DNA of 64,000 nt, from NCBI GenBank assembly GCA_029261405.1, contig JAJDBK010000079.1, positions 1 through 64,000 of the forward strand, given 5' to 3'. Of the stretch, positions 43,326-54,267 are shown in pieces. The stretch is from Nitrospinaceae bacterium (GTDB taxonomy: Bacteria; Nitrospinota_A; UBA7883; JAJDBK01). The first letter of the stretch is position 1. The number at the start of each line of letters is the position of its first letter. The notes beneath the pieces were generated by a model, which ran no database searches, had not been told where the DNA came from, and saw only the letters and a program-made list of their open reading frames with translations. Position numbers and translations under genes: made by a program.

Positions 43326-46263
43326 AACCGTGCCTGAGCGTGTTCTCCGAAACGGTTTGTGGTATCGAAAGCTCCCGCAGAAAATCGGCGGAACCGGCCT
43401 TGGCGTTTCCCAGACCGGAAGCCTTGAATCCCCCAAACGGTTGACGCCTTACCACCGCGCCTGTTATTCCACGGTTAACGTAAAGATTACCAGCGGCTAA
43501 CCTCTCAACAATCTTCTTAATAGTTGAAGGTGTTCTCGAATAGACACCACCCGTCAGGCCGAAACGCACATTGTTGGCAATATCTATCGCCTCGTTTATA
43601 TTCGTCGCCCGGATCACGGAGAGGACCGGTCCGAAAATTTCATCCTGCGCCAAGGGCGAATCGGGGGGCGCGTCACTAAAAACCGTGGGCGGAACAAAAT
43701 ATCCATCGACCGGGATTTTCGCGTAACCTGTCACTCGTGTCGCCTCTTTATCTCCCATCTCAACGTACCGTTTTATCCGCCTGACGGCTGTCTCCTCCAC
43801 CAGCGGGCCAAAGTTCGTTGAAGAATCGAACTGCGATCCGACAATCAGACTCTCAACTGCGTCTTTGAGTCTTTCGATAAACCTGTCGTAAACAGTTTCA
43901 TGAACAATCACGCGCGAGCAGGCGGAACATTTTTGGCCACCGAACCCGAATGCCGAAGCGACTACACCTGCCACCGCCTCATCCAGGTCGGCCGATTCGT
44001 CCACGATAATAGCGTTTTTTCCCCCCATCTCCGCAACGACCTTCATGAATCTTCCTCTACCCTTGAACAACGTACCGCTCTTTTTGACCAAGGACGCGCC
44101 CACATCAAACGAACCTGTGAAAGAGACAAAAGTTGTCTGCGGACTCTCGACCAATACAGGTCCGATAAGGGAACCGGGACCGGGAACAAAATTCACAACG
44201 CCGTCCGGTATACCCGCTGTGGAGAGGATATCTACAAACACGGACGCTGTAACGGCGGAGAGGGATGACGGTTTTATCACCACTGTGTTACCAGCGGCCA
44301 GGGCCGAGGCGGTCTGTCCTGCCAATATGGCTAACGGAAAGTTCCAGGGCGAGATGATTATCCCGGGGCCTCTCGGGATGAAACCCGCAATGTTAGACTC
44401 TCCAAGAATGTCGTCGGTCCGCGATTTCCCAAGAATCTCCAATGCGGATACGGCGTAATAATTTACAAGGTCGATCGCTTCGTCTACATCGGCCAACGCC
44501 TCCGCCCCTGTTTTGCCCACTTCAAACATCTGTAGCGCGGCCAGCTCATGTTTCCGGTCACGAATGACTCCAGCGGCTTTCATAAGGGGTTCCACCCGTT
44601 CGGTAACCGGAACCTTGCGCCACGATGTAAAAGCCATCGCCGACTCGGAAACAGCAAAACCCGCCATCTCTTCTGTGGCCTCCCCTACCCTGCCGACAAC
44701 TCGTGAAGGCGTTGACGGATCGCACGATTCAAAAGAGGTCTCCGTATCGACCTTTACGCCATCTATGACCGGCGAATATTCTCCACCAAGGGTTTCGCCG
44801 ACCATACGAATCGCCGACTCCATAAGACGCCGCTCATCAGGTTCATGAAACTTAGGCGCCGGTTCATTAAAGAATATCTGTTTTTTCCCATCCTCGAACA
44901 GGCAGACGGAAGGCTCTGGCGCCTCTTCGTTTTTCCCATTAATCAGTTTTGCCGGTTTGGCCATCAGCTCCTCTTCAGAGCGATCCTCCACAAACGATCT
45001 TCGCAAAAAAGATTCGTTGGAAGAGTTCTCCAAAACCCGTCTGACGAGGTACGCCATGCCGGGCGCCAGTTCCCCCAACGGCGCGTAGACTCGCACGGGG
45101 ACACCCATATTGATGAGCGCCCTTTTTATTTCGTCACCCATGCCGTGTAGCGCCTGTATCTCGAATTTCTCCGGATCGGCGCCGAGTTTTCGTGAGAGGG
45201 CTATGGCGGTGGAAATGGAGCGAACGTTGTGGGATGCGATGGCGGTTACGATGCCGTCATGCTGTAAAAGTTTTGCAATCATCCGCTCAAACGCCATGTC
45301 GGTGGCAACTTTCGACATCAGCACAGGTGGCGCCCATCTTTTCTGGCTTGCTGTAACAACCTCCTTCTCCCAATAAGCCCCCTTAACCAAACGAATAGTT
45401 ACACGCCGCCCGGTAGAATCAATTCGGGCAAGAAGGTTTTCAAGAGAACTCTCGGCATCGGTCAGATACGCCTGAACCACTATTCCTGCGCCATCGTAAC
45501 CATCAAACTCCGGTTCGGATATAAGGTCCAAAAATATCGAGAGCGTCAGATCGCGAACTTCGTAGTTCTCCATATCGACGGTAAGATTCGCGTCGGTCTG
45601 TTTTGCCGCAACCATTATCCGTCTTAACCTCGTGGTAACGTCGAGAACCGCCCGATCATAATAGAGTGGGGAAAACCGGCTCGACAATGCGGATAGCTTT
45701 ACGGAGATGTTTACCGCTGGTTCGACAGAAGCGCTTCTTGCCGCCATGTAGTTAATAAGATCAACGTATCGCTGGGTAAAAAGCTCCGCGTCTTTCTCTG
45801 AAAGCGTCGCTTCACCGAGCAGATCGAGGGTATATGTAAAACCCTCCCCGCAAAGAGTCGATAAAACACTCGCCGCCGATTCCATGTTTTCTCCGACGAT
45901 AAATCCACGGGCGATTTTGTCGATCACCATGCCAGCGGCTATACCTGCGGTTCCAGGAGTTATCAGAGCCGAGCGCAACGCCCTTCGATGTAACTTTAGT
46001 TCGTCGGGCAACCTGTCGTCGGCGGAGGGCAAATATTCCCTTAAGTGCCGAGCCACCGCCCTGCCAGACTTTAACGATGGAAACACGTCGATAAACCGCA
46101 AGACACCGGTCTTCATCTCACTGTCGCCCGACATCCACTTGATAGCCTGACGCTCCCACCAGGGCAACTCCCAGAAGGAGGGTTCACTGCTCTTCGCCTC
46201 CTGCAATATTTGCGAACCGATGGAGCGGATGGAGTTTTCGAGAGACTCGTCGAATATGGTCAC
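43303..46263 (-). CDS. putA: Bifunctional proline dehydrogenase / P5C dehydrogenase
   Basis: A 986-aa flavoenzyme that oxidises proline to glutamate. The proline dehydrogenase barrel is N-terminal (about 90-430; ALHGMGDEIKRALI, VRVYAPLGELAPGMAYLVRRVLENSSNE in sequence). The aldehyde dehydrogenase half (about 500-960) includes SPWNFPLAI, FTGSFDVGASL, VAEMGGKNAI and FGGQKCSACSRVI with the catalytic Cys. There is no N-terminal DNA-binding domain, so it does not repress its own gene. A GTG with GGAG five bases upstream starts 8 bp after the sucrose synthase stop. It is probably in the same transcript, an odd pairing. Confidence 0.96.
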   Translation of the reverse strand: MTIFDESLENSIRSIGSQILQEAKSSEPSFWELPWWERQAIKWMSGDSEMKTGVLRFIDVFPSLKSGRAVARHLREYLPSADDRLPDELKLHRRALRSALITPGTAGIAAGMVIDKIARGFIVGENMESAASVLSTLCGEGFTYTLDLLGEATLSEKDAELFTQRYVDLINYMAARSASVEPAVNISVKLSALSSRFSPLYYDRAVLDVTTRLRRIMVAAKQTDANLTVDMENYEVRDLTLSIFLDLISEPEFDGYDGAGIVVQAYLTDAESSLENLLARIDSTGRRVTIRLVKGAYWEKEVVTASQKRWAPPVLMSKVATDMAFERMIAKLLQHDGIVTAIASHNVRSISTAIALSRKLGADPEKFEIQALHGMGDEIKRALINMGVPVRVYAPLGELAPGMAYLVRRVLENSSNESFLRRSFVEDRSEEELMAKPAKLINGKNEEAPEPSVCLFEDGKKQIFFNEPAPKFHEPDERRLMESAIRMVGETLGGEYSPVIDGVKVDTETSFESCDPSTPSRVVGRVGEATEEMAGFAVSESAMAFTSWRKVPVTERVEPLMKAAGVIRDRKHELAALQMFEVGKTGAEALADVDEAIDLVNYYAVSALEILGKSRTDDILGESNIAGFIPRGPGIIISPWNFPLAILAGQTASALAAGNTVVIKPSSLSAVTASVFVDILSTAGIPDGVVNFVPGPGSLIGPVLVESPQTTFVSFTGSFDVGASLVKKSGTLFKGRGRFMKVVAEMGGKNAIIVDESADLDEAVAGVVASAFGFGGQKCSACSRVIVHETVYDRFIERLKDAVESLIVGSQFDSSTNFGPLVEETAVRRIKRYVEMGDKEATRVTGYAKIPVDGYFVPPTVFSDAPPDSPLAQDEIFGPVLSVIRATNINEAIDIANNVRFGLTGGVYSRTPSTIKKIVERLAAGNLYVNRGITGAVVRRQPFGGFKASGLGNAKAGSADFLRELSIPQTVSENTLRHGFTPDLES

Positions 46264-46271
46264 CTTTTCTC

Positions 46272-48662
46272 CTACATCGGTACGGTAGAGGCCAACCGCC
46301 GGAACTGCAATCCGTAAAGAAGATCGAGATATCGCCTGGTCTCGTCCCGGTCAAGATTTGTTACATACTTCCAGAACCCGTATATCCGTGAGAGGGTCAT
46401 CATCCGCTCTGCGTAAAGGTCCCAGGTGTATCGGTTCGAAACCCGGTTTATGGCGCCATCGGATATCGTCTTCCAATATTCCTGGTCATCGTGGAGTCGT
46501 TCGAAAAAGCCGGAGATCAACGAGGCGGTCTCATCCCCTTTGTTAGGGTCGATATGAAAACCGGACACTCCGTTTTCGATGATCTCCATCGGTCCACCGA
46601 AACAGGTGGCGAAGGTGGGAAGTCCGCTTGACATCGCCTCCACTACCGTAAGTCCGAACGCCTCGAACAGGGCTGGTTGAACGAAGACACCCCGATTCTC
46701 CGCGATATATCTGTACAGTTCCCCGGCCATTTTCGTTTCGAGTCGGGCGCCAATCCAGCGAACCTTCTTTTCAAGGCCGTAACGGTTCATAAGATCGAGC
46801 ATACAGGCTATCTGGTCACGCTCCTCCTGGTCATCCGATTTTTCAGGATCGACTTCGCCCGAGATTATCAGCAGGTTAGCGCATTTTTGTAACCGCTCCG
46901 ATTGTCCATACCACTCCACAAGTCCAGTAATATTCTTGATCCTGTCAAGCCTGGCCATCGAAAAGATTATCGGTTTATCTTTATCCGCAAACGATCCTCT
47001 TGTATCGTCGCGATCCTCTTCGCCGAAAATCAACTCTTCGATTTCAGGAAGCAGACCGGTCAGTCGGCGGTCACTGGAGTAATAGGGATAATAGACCTCC
47101 GAATCAGCTCCGGGTGAAACAATGTTGAATTTCGGATCGAACATATCAACGCCATTGACCACCCTGTAAAGCCCCGGCATTGTAAAAGCGCTGTAACTCT
47201 CATACTGGCCCACAGAGTCGAGCTTTCCGGCTATCTCCTGATAAGTGCTGGTGATGATAAAATCGGCGGTGTTCATGGCGATCAGGTCGGCTGTGAACTG
47301 GCAGGAGAAGTGGTAGTTCTCTTCGTTCTCCTTCCAGTAGAGGTCGGAGTAGAGATATTTTGTCTTCTCCAACGCATGGGCGATATTACACTGGGTAACT
47401 TTCATACTACCCGCAAGCAACGACGCCACAAGGTTCCCGTCGGAATAGTTGCCGACGATAAGGTCTGGATGTCCAGATAGCTGGGCCACCACATCTTTTT
47501 CCACCTCACCTGCAAACCGCTCCAGGTATGGCCAGACGTTGAACCTCGATATCCAGTGAGGGACCACCTCACCAGCCTCGGTGCGAAACGGAGTTCGCAT
47601 TATGACGGCGTTTTTCGTACCGGCGACGCTCTCTATCCGCTGATCGCATTTGACATCAGTAGCGTCGGGGATAAGTCGGGTAACTATAACGATCTTCGGT
47701 TCGATATCAAGCCCCTGCTCCCGTAGTCTGTTTCGCATCTCTTTTTCGAGAGCGCGTACCTGATCGAGAATGTAGACCACCTGCCCACCCGTGTCGGGAA
47801 GACCCAGAACATTCGACTGGCCGAAATAGCCGTGGGGGGAAAGAATAACTATCGAAAAAATCATCGGTATTCTGCCGAGAAATTTTTCCAGTAACTGGTG
47901 GTCAGGCGCTTCCAAGATGTCTGAGAGCAGACGCAAAGTCTCCCGCATTCTCGCGACAGAATTACCCCATCCCGGCTCGAACCCACACTCCTGCATGGCA
48001 TGGGATACTTCTTCCCACGGCGAGTCTGAAGGCTGTGACAAAAGCCGCTCATCGACCTTCCTGATAGCCATACGCAACGCCGCCACGTCCCGGATACGGT
48101 CGTTTAACATCAGTTGAACGCCCTGACACTGGTGGACTCTCAAAAAATCGAGCAGAAGTCCCGCCCCCTTATCGCTATCCTGAAACAGGTTGGAGGAGAG
48201 TTTACGGTTGAGAAACTCGACCCCCTTGCCTATAGATCTCACCTCTTTTAGTTTCGGGAAATTCCTTGTAAAAGGACCCAGGTCAATCTCAATGGGCCAT
48301 GTTCCGTCTGTAGCGGGATCTATAAGGCGCTCCTTGAATGCGAGGTATTCGGAAGTTGTCGCCTCGGTAACGGTCACCGCATCGGCGTTTATCATCAGGT
48401 AGGTCCATTCGGCGACTCCGGGACGCACAGCCATGTAGATCCAGGGAGCGTCAACGGCGGCGTCCTGGGTAAAATGTATTACATCAGCCAGGGGCGATTC
48501 GAGCATTTCATTGTGGCCCTTTTCAGAGCAGAACACCTGCAATTCGTCCCATAGCTCAGTGCGAAGAAGTAACTTCTTCCCTATGGAAACGAACCTGCGC
48601 AAAAGCATATACGCCTCTTCCCGGTTTTCGGAAAGATAACTATTCAGCAAATCTATATTCAT
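46272..48662 (-). CDS. Sucrose synthase
   Basis: A 796-aa GT4 enzyme that interconverts sucrose + NDP and NDP-glucose + fructose. The N-terminal 250 residues match the regulatory part of sucrose synthases. The GT-B core includes [49 protein letters not shown], and the donor site [16 protein letters not shown] and [19 protein letters not shown] with the E-x7-E motif. Length fits (about 800). Its start overlaps the SPS stop by 4 bp. With SPS and fructokinase it allows sucrose synthesis and breakdown. Confidence 0.93.
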   Translation of the reverse strand: MNIDLLNSYLSENREEAYMLLRRFVSIGKKLLLRTELWDELQVFCSEKGHNEMLESPLADVIHFTQDAAVDAPWIYMAVRPGVAEWTYLMINADAVTVTEATTSEYLAFKERLIDPATDGTWPIEIDLGPFTRNFPKLKEVRSIGKGVEFLNRKLSSNLFQDSDKGAGLLLDFLRVHQCQGVQLMLNDRIRDVAALRMAIRKVDERLLSQPSDSPWEEVSHAMQECGFEPGWGNSVARMRETLRLLSDILEAPDHQLLEKFLGRIPMIFSIVILSPHGYFGQSNVLGLPDTGGQVVYILDQVRALEKEMRNRLREQGLDIEPKIVIVTRLIPDATDVKCDQRIESVAGTKNAVIMRTPFRTEAGEVVPHWISRFNVWPYLERFAGEVEKDVVAQLSGHPDLIVGNYSDGNLVASLLAGSMKVTQCNIAHALEKTKYLYSDLYWKENEENYHFSCQFTADLIAMNTADFIITSTYQEIAGKLDSVGQYESYSAFTMPGLYRVVNGVDMFDPKFNIVSPGADSEVYYPYYSSDRRLTGLLPEIEELIFGEEDRDDTRGSFADKDKPIIFSMARLDRIKNITGLVEWYGQSERLQKCANLLIISGEVDPEKSDDQEERDQIACMLDLMNRYGLEKKVRWIGARLETKMAGELYRYIAENRGVFVQPALFEAFGLTVVEAMSSGLPTFATCFGGPMEIIENGVSGFHIDPNKGDETASLISGFFERLHDDQEYWKTISDGAINRVSNRYTWDLYAERMMTLSRIYGFWKYVTNLDRDETRRYLDLLYGLQFRRLASTVPM

Positions 48663-50833
48663 TCCCCTTTACCCTCAATAGGTTCGTCGAAGAAGCGGTA
48701 ATGATCCAGCCCCTCAATGATTCCCCACGCAAAGTGGGCGTCGGCGAAGTATACTCCGGGTCTTCCTTTAAGGGAGTTCATCTCCCTCGTATGGTTTCCC
48801 ACCACGACACCGAGGGTTGAACCGGTAAGCATCTCCACGTCGTTGCCAGAGTCCCCCGCCACAAGACATCGTTCCATAGGTATCGACCATTTGTCGGCCA
48901 GGTAACGCAACGCCAGACCTTTCGACGCGCGAACCGGCAATATATCAATATACATCCCGTGGGAATATACTACGTTTACGCTCAATTTGTTCTTGCGTAA
49001 CCTGCGAACAATCTCCCTTACTCCTGGCGCAAAGGCGATATCGTAAAAATAGCTGATCTTGTGTGATCCCTGCCCAACCGGTGGCTGGAGTTTTACGCCG
49101 GGTATATCCTCCATTGTCCGCCGGACCAGATCCGGCCGCCACCTGTGGGAGATGAGTCTTTTCCAGCCCGCATCCTCTACAAGGTTCTCACCGTAAAAAA
49201 TCTCGGACCCAACGGAGGTTATCAATAGGTTCGGAGTCGGTATCCTCCACTCCTTGAGCCCTTTCAAGGTAAGTTCCAGGCTACGCCCGGTGGCCACGCC
49301 AAACGCTACGGAACTTTCTGAATTATAGAGCCTTTCAAGAAGAGCGTTCAAACCCTCCCTGTCGCCTGTCAATGTGTTATCGATATCGCAAACCAGCATT
49401 CTGTCGTGACTGACCAGCCTGTTACTTATCTTCTTTGAGCGTTTTTTTGCGCTCCCCAAGACAACTTTGTCTACAGTTTTGACGTAGGCGTTCGCATGGC
49501 TCTTCCACGAGTAGTTACGGTTAGCTCCCGAGACACCCGCCTTCGACCACTTTTTCCATCTTGCCCGATCCGATATTGCGGCAAGGATGGCCGTCCCCAT
49601 CTCCCCCGCATTCAGTGGATCAACCAGAAGACCGTTCCTGCATTGCTCTACAATCTCCTTCGGCCCACCGTCGTTTGTGGCGACAACAGGCAAACCGCTG
49701 GCGGCCGCTTCTATCAGCGTCAGGCCAAATGGCTCCGTCAACGCAGGGTTGACCAACACCCCACGGCTTCTTGCAACCATCTGATATATATAAGGCACAT
49801 CTTCAGGAAGATGCTGTTTAGGAATCGCCACCGACCCGTACAGGTCGTAATAATCGATCAGATAAAGAACCTGGGTCAGGGTCTCCCTGGACGCCTTGTC
49901 CATCGACCTCAGGTCATCGCGCGAACCGGCCACTATAACCATATTCGCAAGACTTCTGAGCTTCTCGCTCTCGCCGTACGCCTTGATGAGTGTCGGAAGA
50001 TTTTTCTTCCTGACCGGACGCGACATGGCCAGAATCATCGGTTTTTTCGGGTATTTGAGGAACTTTTCGATACTGTCATGTATAGCCGGTCTGGTATGCC
50101 CCCAGTTCATACGCGAAGGAGGGGTGAATCGCTTAAGATCGACACCCGGAGGCCGTACCAGCATTCTTCGGGGTTGGTAGTGATCATACATACCATACTG
50201 CTCTTCGACCTCCTGCCGGGTGCTTGCAATTACGCGCGAGGCGTTCTCCAGCGCGTTCTCTTCGGCTTCTATACGCCGACCGATATGGAAGTCCCCCTCA
50301 ATAGCGGGAGTTTTCATTCCGTCTTCGATCAGGCTTCTTTTTTTGGGTCTTCCCAAGGAATGGCCGGAAAAAAAGAACGGCGCGCCGAGGGTGGCCGATA
50401 ACCTGGATCCGGCGTAGCCCGCATCCGCATAGTGCCCGTGGATAAGGTCAGGGGTTCTCCTGAGCTCCCTCAGATATTTAAGCGTATTGTCGGTAAAAAC
50501 TTCCAGGTAAGGCCACAGTTTCTCCTTGCGAAGATACCTTCTCGGACCGAACTCTATACGAACTATTCCGGCTTTTGCCGTAAGCTCTTCATAAGGTGAG
50601 CTGTAGATAGCATCGATTCTGGAATCGAAAATACGCCGGGTCAACAGATCGACCCGGGCGACTTTCGGATGTTCCCCCAGCGCCGTGGCAAGTTCCACCA
50701 CATATTTGATCTGACCACCCGTGTCAGCGTCCCGACCAAGCTCCAGGTCTCTACCTCGCAAAAGGCCGTGGAGGCTTATCAGGACTATGTAATACCCTTC
50801 TATATCCTCTCTTGGAAGGCGAACCGACTTCAT
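48659..50833 (-). CDS. Sucrose-phosphate synthase with C-terminal phosphatase domain
   Basis: A 724-aa two-domain protein. Residues 1-440 are a GT4 sucrose-phosphate synthase ([59 protein letters not shown]). Residues 470-720 are a HAD phosphatase of the sucrose-phosphatase kind ([13 protein letters not shown] with DxDxT, and [11 protein letters not shown]). It can thus make sucrose from UDP-glucose and fructose-6-P in one chain if the phosphatase is active. The start at 50833 forms an ATGA overlap with the fructokinase stop; an ATG at 50839 is an alternative. Confidence 0.92.
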   Translation of the reverse strand: MKSVRLPREDIEGYYIVLISLHGLLRGRDLELGRDADTGGQIKYVVELATALGEHPKVARVDLLTRRIFDSRIDAIYSSPYEELTAKAGIVRIEFGPRRYLRKEKLWPYLEVFTDNTLKYLRELRRTPDLIHGHYADAGYAGSRLSATLGAPFFFSGHSLGRPKKRSLIEDGMKTPAIEGDFHIGRRIEAEENALENASRVIASTRQEVEEQYGMYDHYQPRRMLVRPPGVDLKRFTPPSRMNWGHTRPAIHDSIEKFLKYPKKPMILAMSRPVRKKNLPTLIKAYGESEKLRSLANMVIVAGSRDDLRSMDKASRETLTQVLYLIDYYDLYGSVAIPKQHLPEDVPYIYQMVARSRGVLVNPALTEPFGLTLIEAAASGLPVVATNDGGPKEIVEQCRNGLLVDPLNAGEMGTAILAAISDRARWKKWSKAGVSGANRNYSWKSHANAYVKTVDKVVLGSAKKRSKKISNRLVSHDRMLVCDIDNTLTGDREGLNALLERLYNSESSVAFGVATGRSLELTLKGLKEWRIPTPNLLITSVGSEIFYGENLVEDAGWKRLISHRWRPDLVRRTMEDIPGVKLQPPVGQGSHKISYFYDIAFAPGVREIVRRLRKNKLSVNVVYSHGMYIDILPVRASKGLALRYLADKWSIPMERCLVAGDSGNDVEMLTGSTLGVVVGNHTREMNSLKGRPGVYFADAHFAWGIIEGLDHYRFFDEPIEGKGE

Positions 50834-51735
50834 TTCCATTCGTTTGTGACGGTTTTGTAAAAATCCCGGTTCATGGTTGTGGCGCCACGCAACTGGCACA
50901 CCTTGCCGGCAAAAGAGACCGCTCGTTCAAGAATCAGAGGATAAGACCATCCCTTCAGGATTCCCATAATGGTAACAGCGGAAAAAGCGTCACCCGCCCC
51001 AACGCTGTCTACCACTCCGTAGATTCCTTGCGGCTCCAGCGAATATGTTTCGCCTCCTGTCGCTACCAGCGCTCCTTTGGCGCCAAGGGTAACAATCACA
51101 CCGTCAAGACCGTATCGCTCCACCATCCTCAAGGCCGCGTCCCCGACCTTACCCGTGGAGCGCATGGTATCGGAAACCGACACCAGTTCACCCCGGTTAA
51201 GCTTTACCCAACTTGCTCCGGTTATGGCCCGATCAACCCAATCGGCGTTCCACCATGGTGACCTTAAGTTAACGTCCACAAAAGAGGGATTGCCAACAAG
51301 GTGGCGCAACCTGAACAGGGAGTTATTAGACACTTTCGATCGCATAGACAAAGTTCCGTAATAAAAGATTGACGGGCGTGATCTGGCGAGGCTTTTCTTC
51401 GCCTCCCCGTAATCGACAAAATCGTATGCCTGATCCGGCAAAATGGAAAAGGTCGGCTCCATTCCTGCCAGGCTTACCTTTACGACACCGGTGGGGTGTT
51501 TATCATCGACCTGAACACCGCTGGTATCGAGACCCTGATTCCTCATAGCTCCAATAACCGCCTTGCCCAGTTTTTCCGTTCCTATACGACTTATGAAAAG
51601 TGGATCAAGACCCAACCCGGCGAGGTTCCAGGCCACATTAAAAGAAGCCCCGCCAAGGGCTATCTGTCCCTCAGGAAAAACATCGAAAAGGACTTCACCG
51701 AAAATTACGGGACGACTGGCAGCAACGGCGTTCAT
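50830..51735 (-). CDS. PfkB-family fructokinase
   Basis: A 301-aa ribokinase-family sugar kinase. The sugar-binding start (VIFGEVLFDVFPEGQIALGGASFNVAWNL in sequence) and the catalytic DSVGAGDAFSAV with its Asp are clear. Fructose released by sucrose synthase is the likely substrate by context, as in other sps-sus-frk clusters. It precedes SPS with a 4-bp overlap and follows the CheD-receiver gene by 38 bp. Specificity is not shown by the sequence. Confidence 0.88.
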   Translation of the reverse strand: MNAVAASRPVIFGEVLFDVFPEGQIALGGASFNVAWNLAGLGLDPLFISRIGTEKLGKAVIGAMRNQGLDTSGVQVDDKHPTGVVKVSLAGMEPTFSILPDQAYDFVDYGEAKKSLARSRPSIFYYGTLSMRSKVSNNSLFRLRHLVGNPSFVDVNLRSPWWNADWVDRAITGASWVKLNRGELVSVSDTMRSTGKVGDAALRMVERYGLDGVIVTLGAKGALVATGGETYSLEPQGIYGVVDSVGAGDAFSAVTIMGILKGWSYPLILERAVSFAGKVCQLRGATTMNRDFYKTVTNEWK

Positions 51736-51773
51736 ACAGACAGGGCGCTTACACCAGACCAGGACGCGACATC

Positions 51774-52715
51774 TCAGATATCCCTGACCTCATGCGCCTC
51801 CCGCTTTTTAACGTAGGCGCTGGCCGCGCTTACGATTCTGGGGCAAAGAATACTCTTCACCTTGTCTATGCCCTCGTAGAGTTTCAGGTCCTCTTTGTCC
51901 AAAATATCCACGGCGCCGATATCGTCGGCTCGCAACCGCATCTTGCTCCCCTTCTGCGCTACGGAACTGACAATAATCACAGGTTTCGGGTAATGGATCA
52001 TCAGCTTCTTGAGAAACGAAACTCCATCCATCTTGGGCATTATGATATCAAGAGTGATAACGTCCGGATCAAGCTCCAGTATCATGTTACGCGCCACAAA
52101 AGCGTCTTCAGCCTCGCCGACCACATGAATTTTCGGATCGGAGCTGAGCGCCTTGCGAATAATGCTTCGCACAGTAGACGAATCGTCCACAATGAGTGTT
52201 CTGACTCTCCGACCGCTTAAGTCTTTTTTCTTCTCTTCTATCCGAACGGTCAACTCCGACTTGGCTATCATCTTGACATCCACATCGCCAGTATCGTTCT
52301 CAAAGTAAATTTTCAGCCCGGCGGTTCCACCGGTCTTGTTCTCGACAATCTTTACCCCATGTTTTTTCAGGACGTTAAGGCCCATCTCAATATTTCTTTC
52401 GCCGATTTTGAATCCAGACGAGTTCAAATGGCCAACCACGGAAGCGCCACCATATATCCTGGCGGTAAGAGAGGTAAAATCCTTGTCGATCCTGAGCATG
52501 CCTTCAATAAGCTTTTCGGTGGAGTAATCCCCATACTTGCCGCTCTTGATACCGGTTTCGCTGGTGGGAAGCATGAAGTGGTTCATACCACCGAACTTCA
52601 TTCTATTGTTGAAAAGGCAGATGGCGACGCAGGAGCCGAGCAGAGTCGCAATGACGGTCGGATTACGCGCAAGAGCCATTTCACCTGGAAGAATGAAAAT
52701 CTTTTTCTTCTCCAT
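51774..52715 (-). CDS. CheD glutamine deamidase fused to a receiver domain
   Basis: A 313-aa fusion. Residues 1-160 are CheD, which deamidates chemoreceptors; the catalytic Cys29 is in LLGSCVAICLF and His46 in GGMNHFMLP. Residues 170-290 are a CheB-like receiver with acidic pocket TLIVDDSSTVR and phospho-acceptor Asp in DVITLDIIMPKMDG. The CheB esterase domain is absent, and no cheB, cheR or receptor gene lies nearby. The receiver would let a histidine kinase control deamidation. It is followed by sugar genes, so co-transcription with them is likely but functionally unexplained. Confidence 0.9.
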   Translation of the reverse strand: MEKKKIFILPGEMALARNPTVIATLLGSCVAICLFNNRMKFGGMNHFMLPTSETGIKSGKYGDYSTEKLIEGMLRIDKDFTSLTARIYGGASVVGHLNSSGFKIGERNIEMGLNVLKKHGVKIVENKTGGTAGLKIYFENDTGDVDVKMIAKSELTVRIEEKKKDLSGRRVRTLIVDDSSTVRSIIRKALSSDPKIHVVGEAEDAFVARNMILELDPDVITLDIIMPKMDGVSFLKKLMIHYPKPVIIVSSVAQKGSKMRLRADDIGAVDILDKEDLKLYEGIDKVKSILCPRIVSAASAYVKKREAHEVRDI

Positions 52716-52743
52716 ATATCTGGTCCCACGCCCCCTAGTATAA

Positions 52744-52755
52744 AGTTAATTAACT
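52744..52755. promoter_or_regulatory. 12-bp palindrome upstream of the cheD-receiver gene
   Basis: AGTTAATTAACT is a perfect palindrome 29 bp upstream of the CheD start. On the minus strand it is followed by TATACT, a possible -10 box. It could be an operator. No factor can be named. Confidence 0.3.
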
Positions 52756-52810
52756 GTTACCATTATCCATTACTATCGGCGAAAGAGCAAACCTTGTCTG
52801 CACAGGTTGT

Positions 52811-53959
52811 TTATATATGCCTGAAGAACTCTCCAAGACATTTCACTCCTTTTTCCAGATTTTCCATCGAATTGGCATAACTCAGTCGTATGTAACCTTC
52901 GCCACCTTCACCGAAATCGATTCCTGGAGTAACAGCCACTTTCGCCCGCTCAAGAATCTCGTTGGCCAGCTTCATCGAATCGGATGAATAACGTTTGATA
53001 TTCACCATCACATAAAAGGCCGCCTGCGGAGCGTGAGGGACCGTAAGACCTATCGTGTCGAGACCGTGCAAAAGGAATCTGCGCCGACTATCGTAGACCT
53101 CCCGCATTTTTTCCACATATGGCTTCCCTTCACGCAAAGCCGCCAGACCTCCCCACTGAACGAACGAATTGGCGGAGATGTTGAAATTCTGTTGCAGCTT
53201 CCACATGGGGCGAAGGTAGGTCTCCGGTGTTATGGCGTATCCCAGACGAAAGCCGGTCATGGCGTACCTCTTTGAAAATCCATCGATGACTATCGCGTTA
53301 TCGGTAAATTCCAACATCGACCGCGCCTCTCCTTCATACACCAACCCGTGATAGATTTCATCCGAGATAACGAGAGGCCCCAGCTCACCGATCTTTTCCA
53401 AAGTGTCGTCGTCGGTCATCATTCCGGTCGGGTTACATGGCGAATTGATCAGAATCGCCTTGGTCCTGTCTGTAATTTTTTCGGCGATTTTCTCCGGGTC
53501 AAGCTGGAACCGCTCCTCCTCTTTCACCCGAACGTATACAGGCCTGCCTCCGAGAAACGTAACGAAGTTCGGGTAACAGGCGTAACAGGGGTCACTCATA
53601 ATCACCTCGTCCCCCTCATCCAGAATGGCGGCAAGCGAAAGAAAAAGGGCGTTGGAGGTTCCAGAAGCCACCAGAACCCGCTCCGGAGTTATTGTTACAC
53701 CATATTCATCATCCATATGACTTACAACACCGTTGCGAAGCTCCATCGTACCAAGGCTGTGGGTATATTTGGTTTTCCCCTCCATGATGGCGGCGACGGT
53801 GGCTCTCTTTATCGGTTCGGGAGTGTCGAAATCGGGTTCGCCGATCTCCAGATGCACGATATGCTCACCCCGCGCTTCCATCGCCTTCGCTTTTTCCAGA
53901 ATGTCCATCACGATAAAGGAGGGGATATCACGCGACTTGTGGGAAACAGAGTTTTTCAT
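52811..53959 (-). CDS. Class I/II pyridoxal-phosphate aminotransferase
   Basis: A 382-aa fold-type I aminotransferase. The PLP lysine is in IDGFSKRYAMTGFRLGY, with the Asp and Asn contacts in NSPCNPTGMM and VISDEIYHGL. The N-terminal HIVHLEIGEPDFDTPEPI is typical of the aspartate/alanine-type group. The amino-acid substrate cannot be told from the sequence. It is upstream of the CheD-receiver gene on the same strand, separated by 95 bp. Confidence 0.9.
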   Translation of the reverse strand: MKNSVSHKSRDIPSFIVMDILEKAKAMEARGEHIVHLEIGEPDFDTPEPIKRATVAAIMEGKTKYTHSLGTMELRNGVVSHMDDEYGVTITPERVLVASGTSNALFLSLAAILDEGDEVIMSDPCYACYPNFVTFLGGRPVYVRVKEEERFQLDPEKIAEKITDRTKAILINSPCNPTGMMTDDDTLEKIGELGPLVISDEIYHGLVYEGEARSMLEFTDNAIVIDGFSKRYAMTGFRLGYAITPETYLRPMWKLQQNFNISANSFVQWGGLAALREGKPYVEKMREVYDSRRRFLLHGLDTIGLTVPHAPQAAFYVMVNIKRYSSDSMKLANEILERAKVAVTPGIDFGEGGEGYIRLSYANSMENLEKGVKCLGEFFRHI

Positions 53960-53985
53960 AATCGACTTTATTTAATATCTATTTA

Positions 53986-54166
53986 GGAGTCTGGCGGACT
54001 TAGGGTGATTCTGCTCAAAGTGGTGCGACCACAGCGATATGGCCCGGTTTCGGCCAGATTTTCCGCCCTTTTTCAACGAATAGGTCCACTATTCACTTCA
54101 AAAGAGCAATAAATCTGACTCAAAACCGGACTTTTTCGCGAACGAAATCCAAGTCCGACAGGCTCC
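53986..54166. repeat. MITE-like element with inverted ends
   Basis: GGAGTCTGGCGGACTT (53986-54001) is matched by AAGTCCGACAGGCTCC (54151-54166), its inverted copy at 14 of 16 positions. They enclose about 150 bp without a gene. Size, terminal repeats and lack of coding suggest a miniature transposable or REP-like element. It fills most of the 308-bp gap between the aminotransferase and recA. Confidence 0.5.
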
Positions 54167-54227
54167 TGGTTATTCACCTACCGGCGCATTTTTGCTTTTT
54201 ATTCGTTTCTTTTTGCGCCGATTCAGA

Positions 54228-54233
54228 TATAAT
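54228..54233 (+). promoter_or_regulatory. Likely -10 box of recA
   Basis: A perfect TATAAT lies 35 bp before the recA ATG. No good -35 is 16-18 bp upstream. No LexA box of known type was recognised. It is the best promoter candidate for recA-recX. Confidence 0.4.
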
Positions 54234-54267
54234 GACATAAATCAAACAAACCCAACGAGGATTTCCG

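Noticed and set aside
54168-54267. SOS/LexA box before recA
   Set aside because: No CTGT-N8-ACAG or GAAC-N4-GTTC type site was found; TTCGCGAA upstream is not a known LexA box.
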